35,234 bases of DNA from a virus: positions 1 to 35,234 of IMG/VR virus record IMGVR_UViG_3300035188_000731; one strand, 5' to 3'. The first letter of the stretch is position 1. Each line of letters opens with the position of its first letter. Positions 1 to 6,442 of this stretch are shown in pieces. Position numbers and translations under genes: made by a program. The notes below the pieces were generated by a model. It worked only from the letters and a program-made list of their open reading frames with translations. It was not told where the DNA came from and did not search any database.

Positions 1-28
1 GGTCCGATGGCCTAAATTGTAAATCGAT

Positions 29-325
29 ATGCCAAACATCACATGCGACGAGGCGGAGACGCTGATCAATGAGGCGGCGTCGCTGGGGTGTCGTTCTCCG
101 TGGGAGATTGAGCTAGCGAAGCTCGCTCTGGAGAATCGCATTGCGACATATCTCCAGGGCGGTGGCGCGACGCGCGGAACGTATCGTAGCGTGAGCGCGA
201 CGGGGAATGTTCAGAGTGGAGATTATCTTCTGCTCTGCGATTCCACGGCTGGAGCGGTGACGATTACGTTGCCGCAGGCTGCTCTGGTTCCTGGCCGGAT
301 CTATGTGTTCAAGCGTACACGCTGA
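29..325 (+). CDS. Small fibre/knob-type protein, C-terminus apparently lost by deletion
   Basis: The 98-residue product starts with a helical module (about residues 1-42) carrying the pattern C-x-EA and C-R-SP-x-E, which is shared with the next gene. A short linker leads to a beta-rich segment with SGDYLLLCDSTAGAVTITLP and then GRIYVFKRT, typical of the beta-stranded end domain of phage fibres. In such domains the strand after GRIYVFKR is followed by about 15-20 residues and then a closing motif like S-Q-W-x-G-V-T-V-x-S-N-G-T-x-W-F-I. Here the frame stops three codons after VFK, and the closing motif lies just downstream in another frame (316-387). The ATG follows an AT-rich leader with no Shine-Dalgarno sequence. 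The domain assignment is from recall of fibre sequences, not from a search. Confidence 0.6.
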   Translation: MPNITCDEAETLINEAASLGCRSPWEIELAKLALENRIATYLQGGGATRGTYRSVSATGNVQSGDYLLLCDSTAGAVTITLPQAALVPGRIYVFKRTR

Positions 326-387
326 GTTCTCAGTGGGCTGGCGTGACGGTTATGAGCAACGGAACCGCTTGGTTCATCATCATCTGA
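316..387 (+). pseudogene. Out-of-frame remnant of the C-terminal strand of the preceding fibre protein
   Basis: This stretch has no start codon of its own. In the frame beginning TAC ACG CTG it encodes 23 residues, YTLSSQWAGVTVMSNGTAWF followed by III, and stops at 385-387. The sequence is the usual last strand of the beta domain whose first half is in the gene starting at 29. The two halves overlap around GTACAC (315-320), and about 15-20 residues seem to be missing between them. A deletion, or an assembly collapse, fits better than a programmed frameshift. Confidence 0.5.
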
Positions 388-388
388 T

Positions 389-598
389 ATGGCTACAATC
401 TCCTGCGCGGAAGCTGCTAATCTGATTGCCGAGGCTTATGGAGCTTCGTGCAAGAGTCCGCGCGAGCGTAATCTGCTGGAGATTGGCCTACTCTGGGAAG
501 CTGCGACTCTTGGCGGAACGGCTGATATCACGGCGGACAACACGGTGATTACCGTAGACACGACGATCATCACGGCGGACATGACCGAATTTCTGTAA
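389..598 (+). CDS. Small fibre-associated protein with paralogous N-terminal module
   Basis: The 69-residue product repeats the N-terminal module of the gene at 29: I-S-C-A-EA, LI-x-EA, then C-K-SP-R-E and a leucine-rich helix (residues 4-40). The rest is a low-complexity beta-like tail of alternating ITAD/VITVD units (TADITADNTVITVDTTIITA). Similar TITADN/VTADQ/VTADG units occur near residue 70 of the tail protein at 14728. The start follows ATCTGAT with no Shine-Dalgarno sequence, two bases after the stop of the upstream remnant. The function is unknown. Its position beside a long fibre suggests a fibre-attachment or head-fibre role. Confidence 0.6.
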   Translation: MATISCAEAANLIAEAYGASCKSPRERNLLEIGLLWEAATLGGTADITADNTVITVDTTIITADMTEFL

Positions 599-624
599 CC
601 CGAAACCAAATCATTTAATTCGAT

Positions 625-2112
625 ATGGCACAGCAAACCATCAATGTCGGAACGTCCCCCAATGACGGGACGGGAACGCCGCTGCGTACGGCTTTCCAGT
701 ACACGAACAGCAACTTCAGCGAGCTGTACACGGCTGTCGGCCCGAGCGGCAATAACATCGTCGTACCGGGAACCGCCACCATCACCGGCGATCTGACGGT
801 GGATACGAACGTGTTGAAGGTGGACACGTCGAACAATCGGGTGGGTATTTGTACTGCGAGTCCTGCTCTTCCGTTTGTTGTTTCAAATGCTGGAGCGCAA
901 GGATTTGAAATCAATCCTACTGGATCGATTATTTCTGGTGGCATTGATATCCTTTCGTACAACCGATCAACCTCACTTTACAAAGGGGCTGGTTTTGGTG
1001 CTGAAAGCTATCTTTTCAGGATTGGAACAAGCTCCCTTTCCGACGCCATGACCCTGAACGCGACGGGGCTGGGCGTGGGGGTTACGCCGACGCAGAGGTT
1101 TCATATCAAACTAGACCAGAACGCATACACATACGCTCGTGTTGAGAATCAAAATACGAGTTCTGGAGCGTTTGCCGGTTTGATGCTCGCGGCATCTGGC
1201 AACACTTGGGGCATCGCCAACGGATCGACTGCCGCGAACTCAAACTCGCTTGCGTTCTACAACGATGCCGGTGGAACCAATTCGGTCAAAATGTTGATCG
1301 ACTCCTCCGGCAACGTCGGCGTGGGGGTTACGCCGAGTGCGTGGACTATTGGCAAAGCGATTGAGGTTGGTGGTGTTGGAAACGCTTTGTGGTGGCCCGC
1401 TTCTGCCGATCTGCGGGTGATGAACAACGCCTACTTCGCATCCAGCCAGTACAAGTACGGCGTGACTGGTTACGCTGGTATGTACCAGCTTCAGAATGGC
1501 CAGCATCAATGGCACAACGCCCCCAGCGGCACCGCTGGCAATCCTATCAGTGGTGCAAATGCATTTGTCCAAGCAATGACGCTCGACGCGAGCGGGAATC
1601 TTCTTCTTGGTGGAACCAGCCAGATTGCTTCTTGCCGAAGCTCAATCACGAATGCTGGTGGCGATCAACTCGCCATCAACGCGACGAACACCAGCACTGG
1701 ACAGTCCGCCATCAAGTTCTGCAATGCTGGCACCGCTTACGGTTACATCTGGTGGGACAAGTCTGATTCTCGTTTGTATGTCCAGAACACCAGCGGCGGC
1801 GTTTATCTCGCTTCTACTGCAACTTCTTGGACCGCGAACTCGGACGAGCGTCTGAAGGACATCATCGAACCGATCAGCAACGCTGTTTCTAAGGTTGGTT
1901 CGCTCCGAGCCATCATCGGAAAGTACAAGAACGATCAGACCAACACTCGCCGCTCGTTCCTGATTGCTCAGGATGTCCAATCAGTTCTTCCCGAAGCGGT
2001 CGATGCGTCGAATCCCGATCAGCTTGGCGTGGCCTACACGGATGTTATTCCGCTGCTGGTTGCCGCCATCAAGGAACTCACCGCCCGTGTTCAAACTCTT
2101 GAAGCTAAGTAA
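625..2112 (+). CDS. Tail fibre/spike with C-terminal S74-type intramolecular chaperone
   Basis: The product has 495 residues. Residues 1-35 (QQTINVGTSPNDGTGTPLRT, then NSNFSELY) are a common N-terminal attachment segment of phage fibres. The shaft carries repeated turns such as NNRVGICTASP, GLGVGVTPT, SSGNVGVGVTPS and ASGNLLLGGT. The last 90 residues are a peptidase S74-type chaperone: SDERLKDIIEPI, SFLIAQDVQSVLPEAV, YTDVIPLLVAAIKEL. In this family the domain trimerises the fibre and cleaves itself just before the serine of the SDxRLK motif, here Ser406. The mature fibre would then end near residue 405. The fibre presumably binds the host surface. It is followed four bases later by a small DUF7936-like gene. 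Confidence 0.88.
   Translation: MAQQTINVGTSPNDGTGTPLRTAFQYTNSNFSELYTAVGPSGNNIVVPGTATITGDLTVDTNVLKVDTSNNRVGICTASPALPFVVSNAGAQGFEINPTGSIISGGIDILSYNRSTSLYKGAGFGAESYLFRIGTSSLSDAMTLNATGLGVGVTPTQRFHIKLDQNAYTYARVENQNTSSGAFAGLMLAASGNTWGIANGSTAANSNSLAFYNDAGGTNSVKMLIDSSGNVGVGVTPSAWTIGKAIEVGGVGNALWWPASADLRVMNNAYFASSQYKYGVTGYAGMYQLQNGQHQWHNAPSGTAGNPISGANAFVQAMTLDASGNLLLGGTSQIASCRSSITNAGGDQLAINATNTSTGQSAIKFCNAGTAYGYIWWDKSDSRLYVQNTSGGVYLASTATSWTANSDERLKDIIEPISNAVSKVGSLRAIIGKYKNDQTNTRRSFLIAQDVQSVLPEAVDASNPDQLGVAYTDVIPLLVAAIKELTARVQTLEAK
1072..1336 (+). repeat. In-frame 19-bp direct repeat in the fibre shaft
   Basis: The 19 bases GGCGTGGGGGTTACGCCGA occur at 1072-1090 and again at 1318-1336. They are 246 bases (82 codons) apart and in the same frame, each encoding GVGVTP in a shaft turn. 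The exact nucleotide identity suggests recent duplication or gene conversion between shaft repeats rather than protein-level similarity alone. Confidence 0.8.
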
Positions 2113-2115
2113 GCC

Positions 2116-2562
2116 ATGATTACCCTCTCTTGGATCATCGAACGCCTTCTCGTTAAGCCGACCGAAGGCACTCTCACCGATGTTGTCATCACCGCCGACT
2201 GGAGGTGCAACGGCACTCAGGATCAGTACAGCGGCACCTGCTACGGCAGCGCGTCGTTCGCTCCGCCGACCGAGAACTTCACGCCTTACGATCAGCTCAC
2301 GCAGGATCAGGTGCTTGGCTGGTGCTTCGCCAATGGCGTCGATCAGACGGCCATCGAAGCGAACGTCGCCGCGCAGATCGCTGACCAGATCAACCCTCCG
2401 ATCATCGCTCCGCCGCTGCCGTGGGCGGCGCAGCCTTCATCGCCGCCGGTTGAAATCGTCCCGCCGATGTTGCCGCAGGTGGAGCCGCCGCTCGTCGATG
2501 CGGAAACTCCTGTCGCCGCTGTTGACGAACAGCCGGTTGTTTCGGATGCTCCGGCGGCATGA
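2116..2562 (+). CDS. Conserved phage protein, DUF7936-like N-terminus, proline-rich tail
   Basis: The product has 148 residues. The first 95 (SWIIERL, VVITADWRC, GSASFAPP, NFTPYDQLTQDQVLGW, IEANVAAQIADQINPP) match the pattern I associate with DUF7936, a small protein often found near phage fibre genes. The remaining 50 residues are proline- and valine-rich (for example PPVEIVPPMLPQVEPPLVDA) and probably unstructured. The role is unknown; fibre assembly or attachment is a guess from position. The gene begins four bases after the fibre stop, and its own stop overlaps the next start. Confidence 0.6.
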   Translation: MITLSWIIERLLVKPTEGTLTDVVITADWRCNGTQDQYSGTCYGSASFAPPTENFTPYDQLTQDQVLGWCFANGVDQTAIEANVAAQIADQINPPIIAPPLPWAAQPSSPPVEIVPPMLPQVEPPLVDAETPVAAVDEQPVVSDAPAA

Positions 2563-2717
2563 TTAAAATCGAACTCACCACCGAACAAGCGAACAACCTC
2601 CTGCAACTCATCGACATCGCCATCAAGGCTGGCGGCTTCCAGAATGCGAAGGTCGGCGTTCCTCTGGCCGAACTGATTTTGGAAGCTGCCAAGCAGTCGC
2701 AGGCGGACGCTAACTAA
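2559..2717 (+). CDS. Small conserved phage protein, helical
   Basis: The 52-residue ORF starts at ATG 2559, in the ATGA that overlaps the upstream stop, and ends with TAA at 2715-2717. The sequence begins IELTTEQANNLLQLIDIAIK, then AGGFQNAKVGVPLAELILEA. It matches a widespread small phage family with the pattern Lt-x-Eq-a-nxLLxLID-x-A-x-K-x-G, whose function is not known to me. It is predicted to be cytoplasmic with two amphipathic helices and no membrane segment. Translational coupling to its neighbours supports it being real. Confidence 0.7.
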   Translation: MIKIELTTEQANNLLQLIDIAIKAGGFQNAKVGVPLAELILEAAKQSQADAN

Positions 2718-2726
2718 CCAAGCACG

Positions 2727-2924
2727 ATGACGGACCACCACGCTTTCATTCGAGATATCTCAATCGGCGTCGGTGGTCCGGTCATCGGCATCATGGGGAA
2801 CGCCATGTTCTCCGATCCGAATCTAAAGACGGCATCTCTCGCGCTCGGCGCTTTTGCCGCGTTTCTGACATGTGTTGTCAAGCTGGTTGACCTGTACCAG
2901 AAATTCAAAAATAGAAATAAATGA
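2727..2924 (+). CDS. Small membrane protein, candidate holin
   Basis: The 65-residue protein has two hydrophobic stretches, IGVGGPVIGIMGNAMF (about 12-27) and TASLALGAFAAFLTCVVKLV (about 35-54), followed by a basic tail (YQKFKNRNK). Size, topology and its place directly before a second holin candidate and a lipoprotein suit a holin or holin partner. The stop overlaps the next start as ATGA, so the two are translationally coupled. It has no family name that I recognise, and a non-lysis membrane role is possible. Confidence 0.55.
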   Translation: MTDHHAFIRDISIGVGGPVIGIMGNAMFSDPNLKTASLALGAFAAFLTCVVKLVDLYQKFKNRNK

Positions 2925-3115
2925 ACCCGAACATTTCCTCTCTTCTCCGCCACGGTCTTAGCGCGCTCGGCGGTTTCCTCGTTGCCAAGGGGTTGGCCAG
3001 TGCTGATCAGGTTGCTGAGATTGCTGGCGCGACTGTCACTCTGATCGGCGCTGTCTGGTCGATCTGGAAGAACAAGCAATCAGCCGCTGCCGCACCCGCC
3101 AAACAGACGGAATGA
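2921..3115 (+). CDS. Putative holin, Pam3-gp28-like
   Basis: The 64-residue protein resembles the Pam3 gp28-type putative phage holins: a short N-terminus (ISSLLRHGLSALGGFLVAKG), a hinge ASADQVAEIAG, a second hydrophobic helix TVTLIGAVWSIW, and a charged/alanine-rich tail. Holins of this kind insert in the inner membrane and trigger the timing of lysis. It overlaps the genes on both sides (ATGA at 2921-2924; next start at 3112), which makes a compact lysis cassette. No endolysin is recognisable beside it. Confidence 0.72.
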   Translation: MNPNISSLLRHGLSALGGFLVAKGLASADQVAEIAGATVTLIGAVWSIWKNKQSAAAAPAKQTE

Positions 3116-3291
3116 ACTTCCTGGCCGACTTCGTGATGAAGCTGGTCATCTGGCTTCATTCGCTGACGAAGCAGGACACGACGAGCGAAGATGCTAAGAA
3201 GCAACCCGATCTTAAGCGCGGCCTTCTTGATCGTGTGCGCGAGCATGAGCGTGAGCTGCGCGAGCCGGGTGATTTACGTCCCCCACGGTGA
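3112..3291 (+). CDS. Small lysis-cassette protein, possible inner spanin-like partner
   Basis: The 59-residue ORF starts at ATG 3112, overlapping the upstream stop, and ends with TGA at 3289-3291. It begins with a short hydrophobic segment (FLADFVMKLVIWLHSL). A strongly charged region follows (DLKRGLLDRVREHERELREP), ending in LRPPR. The last 101 bases also encode the start of a lipoprotein in another frame. This nested arrangement is the classic layout of Rz/Rz1 spanin pairs. The hydrophobic segment is short for a transmembrane helix and the protein lacks the long coiled coil of typical inner spanins, so the role is only suggested. Confidence 0.55.
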   Translation: MNFLADFVMKLVIWLHSLTKQDTTSEDAKKQPDLKRGLLDRVREHERELREPGDLRPPR

Positions 3292-3415
3292 GCCTGTGCG
3301 CCTCGCTGAGGACGTTAAGGCTAAGGTTTGGGTCGTTGACTCCAGCGGCAAAACGGTGCGTAGTAAGAACCGCATTACCATCCATGAAGGCTGGTATGCG
3401 CTTCCAAAGGAATGA
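3191..3415 (+). CDS. Lipoprotein nested out of frame, outer-spanin-like
   Basis: The 74-residue protein has an N-terminal signal (NPILSAAFLIVCASMSVSC) with a probable lipidation cysteine at residue 23. The serine at -3 makes the lipobox imperfect; Cys16 is an alternative. The mature part is short and beta-like: VIYVPHGEPVRLAEDVKAKV, WVVDSSGK, ITIHEGWYALPKE. The gene starts inside the preceding ORF in another frame, as in Rz1-type outer spanins, but it continues 124 bases beyond that ORF. In spanin systems such a lipoprotein sits in the outer membrane and helps fuse the membranes at lysis. If correct, the host is diderm. The stop overlaps the next start. Confidence 0.6.
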   Translation: MLRSNPILSAAFLIVCASMSVSCASRVIYVPHGEPVRLAEDVKAKVWVVDSSGKTVRSKNRITIHEGWYALPKE

Positions 3416-3576
3416 GCTACAACGCACCATACAAAGGTTCTCCCGCCGTCCGATCATCCGGTAGCGGACCTTACAAGCAGTCGCCGCCGCCAAAGCCTCC
3501 GGTTAAGCCGAAGCCGAAGCCGATTCCCAGTGGAAGCGGTCCTTATCTAGGCGGTAGCGGTCCTTACCGTAAGTGA
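3412..3576 (+). CDS. Tiny Pro/Lys-rich protein with SGPY repeats
   Basis: The 54-residue ORF begins at ATG 3412 in an ATGA overlap and ends with TGA at 3574-3576, just before a terminator. It contains three copies of a GSGPY motif (SGSGPYK, SGSGPYL, GGSGPYR) around a PPPKPPVKPKPKPIP linker, so it is basic and probably unfolded. I do not recognise the family. A small structural or decoration peptide is conceivable but unsupported. The coupled start and its place at the end of the operon favour a real gene. Confidence 0.5.
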   Translation: MSYNAPYKGSPAVRSSGSGPYKQSPPPKPPVKPKPKPIPSGSGPYLGGSGPYRK

Positions 3577-3587
3577 TTCAAACGAAA

Positions 3588-3620
3588 ATCCCCCGGTGGT
3601 AATGAAAACCATCGGGGGAT
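3588..3620. terminator. Bidirectional intrinsic terminator between convergent units
   Basis: A 13-bp stem pairs ATCCCCCGGTGGT (3588-3600) with ACCATCGGGGGAT (3608-3620), with one G-U type mismatch and a 7-base loop. T-rich runs flank it on both sides: AATTGTTTTA after it on the plus strand, and ATTTTCGTTT after it on the minus strand. It lies in the 51-base gap between the ends of the lysis operon and the scaffold gene, so it can stop both. Confidence 0.88.
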
Positions 3621-3627
3621 AATTGTT

Positions 3628-4800
3628 TTAGCGTCCTAACGACTTCATCACGCTGGCAACGAAGTCCTCGCTCTTCGCAGCATTCGTGTTGGCAGGCCTG
3701 GAACCGCCGGTCGTCGCGCGCGAGCTGACTCCAGGTTCGCTTCCGCGATACTTGGATAATTCAGCCTGGAGACGCTTGTTCACCTCGACCTGGGCATAGA
3801 GCAGCTCGCGGTACTTAGGGGCAGCGGCAGCCCAGAGAGCGGCCTTTGCCAGATCCTCTTCGCTGTTCTCACCGTTGAAGATTTGCTGAGCAAGACTCAG
3901 GCGCTGGTTGAGTTCGCTGTTCCATTCCTCGTCGTTCTCGCGCGGTTCAAAGATTTCGAGCGAACGAGCGTCGCTTGAAACCTTCTGCCAAGTTTTCGTG
4001 GCCGACTCCAGTGCAGCCTTTGTTCCATCCTCGTTGTCCTGCTGGTACTTGGAGATGACCGCATCGTAATCGGCCTTAGCCTCGGACAATTCGGACGCGC
4101 GTTCGCCATTGATTTCGTCGTACTTGACGATGAGAGCGCCAAGTTTGGCCTTCTTGGACGGTGAAAGACCTTCAACGATGTCGTCGATCTGCGAGTTGCG
4201 ATAGTCGCTCTCGGGCGATTTCAGAAGCGAAACAAGACGTTCTCCGTCGGTTCCGACAAGACTCTTCACAGAATCGAACACGCCGCTGATCTTGCCCTCG
4301 TACTTCTTGATGAAGTCGGGATGACGCTCGATGTCCAGCAATCGGACACGCTCGGAAAGCGCATCACGCTCTTCCTGCAACGCCTTGAGCTGCGATTCGA
4401 AGTCGGGGTTGGTGGATTTGCCAGCCTTCAGCTCGTCCAGTTGCTTGGCAAGCTGCGCCTTCTCTTCCTTGATCTTGCGGAAAGCATCAGCGGCTTTCGT
4501 AGACTTGATCGTCTCGGGGATATCCGCGTCGTCGGCAGCAGGAGCGGCGGCGGGTTCAGCCGTCTTTTTGCTGCTACCGAACATCCGCTCGATGTCCTTC
4601 TCAGCTTTACTGAGCTTTGGAGATGTATCGTCGGTCTTCTGCTGCTTTTTCGGCTGCTCGGTAACCTGAGTCGCAGTGTTTGCGGCTTCATTGGCCGACG
4701 CAGCATCATCGATTCCGCTGGCCTTGAAGGCGTCGATGAACGAGCTGCCAAAGTCGGGATTCTGGCTATTGACGAGAGGTGAATTCAGGGGTTCTTCCAT
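3628..4800 (-). CDS. Candidate capsid scaffolding protein
   Basis: The 390-residue protein is strongly acidic and helical. It has a low-complexity N-terminus (AANEAANTATQ, PKKQQK), a coiled coil around residues 105-160 (AFRKIKEEKAQLAKQLDELK, then ALQEERDALSERVRLL) and a C-terminal tail ending ATTGGSRPA, then EDFVASVMKSLGR. Composition, length and location as last gene of the portal unit fit phage scaffolding proteins, which guide procapsid assembly and leave before DNA packaging. No catalytic motif is visible. The usual partner, a major capsid protein, is not downstream; a terminator is. The start follows CTAAAAAT with no Shine-Dalgarno sequence. Confidence 0.65.
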   Translation of the reverse strand: MEEPLNSPLVNSQNPDFGSSFIDAFKASGIDDAASANEAANTATQVTEQPKKQQKTDDTSPKLSKAEKDIERMFGSSKKTAEPAAAPAADDADIPETIKSTKAADAFRKIKEEKAQLAKQLDELKAGKSTNPDFESQLKALQEERDALSERVRLLDIERHPDFIKKYEGKISGVFDSVKSLVGTDGERLVSLLKSPESDYRNSQIDDIVEGLSPSKKAKLGALIVKYDEINGERASELSEAKADYDAVISKYQQDNEDGTKAALESATKTWQKVSSDARSLEIFEPRENDEEWNSELNQRLSLAQQIFNGENSEEDLAKAALWAAAAPKYRELLYAQVEVNKRLQAELSKYRGSEPGVSSRATTGGSRPANTNAAKSEDFVASVMKSLGR

Positions 4801-4811
4801 ATTTTTAGAGA

Positions 4812-5144
4812 TTAGTACGATTTCTCAAAAGTCGCTTCAGGTTCTTTCGCTGTTTCAATTACGGCCAATTTACGGAGGTTTTCAAGACAATGCGCGTAGC
4901 CAGCGGTTACACCGGCAGCGAAAATAATGTCCGATTCCTTGCTGCCATGAGACGGCATCGGCACCGGAATTGACTCCGATACGATTCGAATAGCCATCCG
5001 AAGGATCGGATTCCTCATAATCGCAGCAAGCTCAGCCTGTTGGCCATCGTTCTGCCAATCGCTCAGGTTTACTTCAGGCAGATTCAGCAGATCCTGCTTC
5101 GTCTGATTGCTTGGGTTCTTCGTCAAGCCTCTTAGCCAGTTCAT
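4812..5144 (-). CDS. Small conserved phage protein between portal and scaffold
   Basis: The 110-residue protein has LLNLPEVNLSDWQNDGQQAE, LAAIMRNPILRMAIRIVSES, and a C-terminal helix DIIFAAGVTAGYAHCLENLR. I recall similar small proteins just upstream of scaffold genes in other phages, but no function is known to me. Its start lies 71 bases inside the end of the propeller gene, and the scaffold start follows 11 bases after its stop. Conserved patches and position make it probable. Confidence 0.6.
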   Translation of the reverse strand: MNWLRGLTKNPSNQTKQDLLNLPEVNLSDWQNDGQQAELAAIMRNPILRMAIRIVSESIPVPMPSHGSKESDIIFAAGVTAGYAHCLENLRKLAVIETAKEPEATFEKSY

Positions 5145-6429
5145 TGTATTTAGACTTCTTGTTTCGTTTCAGTTTGTGCCGCTCGGGAATCGGATCGAGA
5201 ACGTCCACCAGGGTCGGCGGGTTCTCCTTGTTGACCACATCGCGCTTCGGTCGAATCACCTTCGTCACCTCAAGCAAGTCGGCCAGCGGCAGCTTCATGT
5301 AGCCGCAATCGACATCGTTGATGCCGTAAGAAATGACAAAGTTGTTCTTCGCGCTGTCGAAGAAAGCACCGCACGGGAACACGACCGCTGGCAATCCCGG
5401 CCACCAGTCTTGCTGATTCGTGCCGGTGAGAAGCGGCAACGTCGTCATTCGAACGATGCGGAACGGAGCTTTGGCTTCAAAGGCGTATGCTCCCATGTAA
5501 TACCGGCGTTTATTGTTGATCCATGGCAGCGAGCTGTGGAAGAAGGTCCAGTACAGGCCGTCGCAGAGAATGGGGTTTGTTCCGCCTCGAACCTCGCCGA
5601 ACTTCCAGAGGGGATTGAACTCGTCGGTGACGTACTCAGCTTCCTTCTCTAACCGCCCGTTGAGGCGCACAACGACATGAGGATTGGCCGAATACACCAT
5701 ATGCGGCGCGTTGTCGTGGACGAAGTAGAGCCAGTTCTTCTCATGGCCATCGTTGATCATGGCCTGCGCGTAGTTGTTGCCGTAGATCGGATCGAAACGG
5801 CCAACGTTCAGGAACTGCTTATCGAGCAGGAACATCGCCTGATGCGCGTAGCTCTTGAACGGAACGAACGTGCAGCAGCTAATGCCGTACTTATCGCCGA
5901 ACTTCACGACACGCGGATCTTCGAACTGTTCGTTCGGGTAGCTGGCCGTGAGCTGGAGGATCGACTTTTTTGTGGCTCGTAAATCTTTACTCAGCTCGAA
6001 GGCAACGATGTCGTTCTTTTCGACGTAGACATCCTCGTCCTTCTCGCGCTTGTTGCGGCAGCGACGGGCGAAGAGCATGATTCGTCCATCTGCCTCCTGC
6101 ATGATGGCAGGGTTGAAGTAGTACGTCCCGGTTTCAGCCGGTAGAACGATTTTGCCAACCTCCCAATCGGTCTGTTCGGCCAGCTTGGGGACATCATTTT
6201 TTGCGTAGCTCATTAGAAACTCGGCTGCAAATTTGACTTCATCGTACAGTGAAAGCCAATGATCGCGCTCCTCGCGGACCTCGGTGAGATGCTCCTCATG
6301 CTCCTTGGTGCGAATCTCCAGCGTTTTGCGGAGGTCTTCGATCTGCATGAGAAGATCGGCATGACCATCGCCACCATTGGCGAAGCGTTTAAGAGCCTTG
6401 AGGCTGATATCTCGGATGATGTCTCTCAT
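5074..6429 (-). CDS. GH130-like five-bladed propeller glycosidase/phosphorylase homologue with N-terminal coiled coil
   Basis: The 451-residue protein has a coiled coil at about residues 24-70 (LLMQIEDLRKTLEIR, EHLTEVREERDHWL) followed by a propeller with GH130 family landmarks: FNPAIMQEADGRIMLFARR (105-123), FEDPRV (169-174, with the characteristic Asp171), EKNWLYF (230-236), RGGTNPILCDGLYWTFFHSS (281-300) and YYMGAYAFEAKAPFRIVRM. GH130 enzymes cleave or phosphorolyse beta-mannosides. This divergent branch may act on another sugar or only bind it. The C-terminal tail is charged and overlaps the next gene by 71 bases. A GGAG about ten bases upstream supports the start. The gene lies in a glycan cassette inside the head operon. 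Confidence 0.7.
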   Translation of the reverse strand: MRDIIRDISLKALKRFANGGDGHADLLMQIEDLRKTLEIRTKEHEEHLTEVREERDHWLSLYDEVKFAAEFLMSYAKNDVPKLAEQTDWEVGKIVLPAETGTYYFNPAIMQEADGRIMLFARRCRNKREKDEDVYVEKNDIVAFELSKDLRATKKSILQLTASYPNEQFEDPRVVKFGDKYGISCCTFVPFKSYAHQAMFLLDKQFLNVGRFDPIYGNNYAQAMINDGHEKNWLYFVHDNAPHMVYSANPHVVVRLNGRLEKEAEYVTDEFNPLWKFGEVRGGTNPILCDGLYWTFFHSSLPWINNKRRYYMGAYAFEAKAPFRIVRMTTLPLLTGTNQQDWWPGLPAVVFPCGAFFDSAKNNFVISYGINDVDCGYMKLPLADLLEVTKVIRPKRDVVNKENPPTLVDVLDPIPERHKLKRNKKSKYNELAKRLDEEPKQSDEAGSAESA

Positions 6430-6442
6430 TTTTATGCGCTCC

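Noticed and set aside
316-330. Programmed ribosomal frameshift joining the two halves of the first gene
   Set aside because: No slippery heptamer or downstream structure is seen, and a simple frame change would still lack about 15-20 residues of the domain.
5107-5652. 181-codon plus-strand open frame
   Set aside because: Opposite the GH130-like gene, which carries clear family blocks; the shadow has none.
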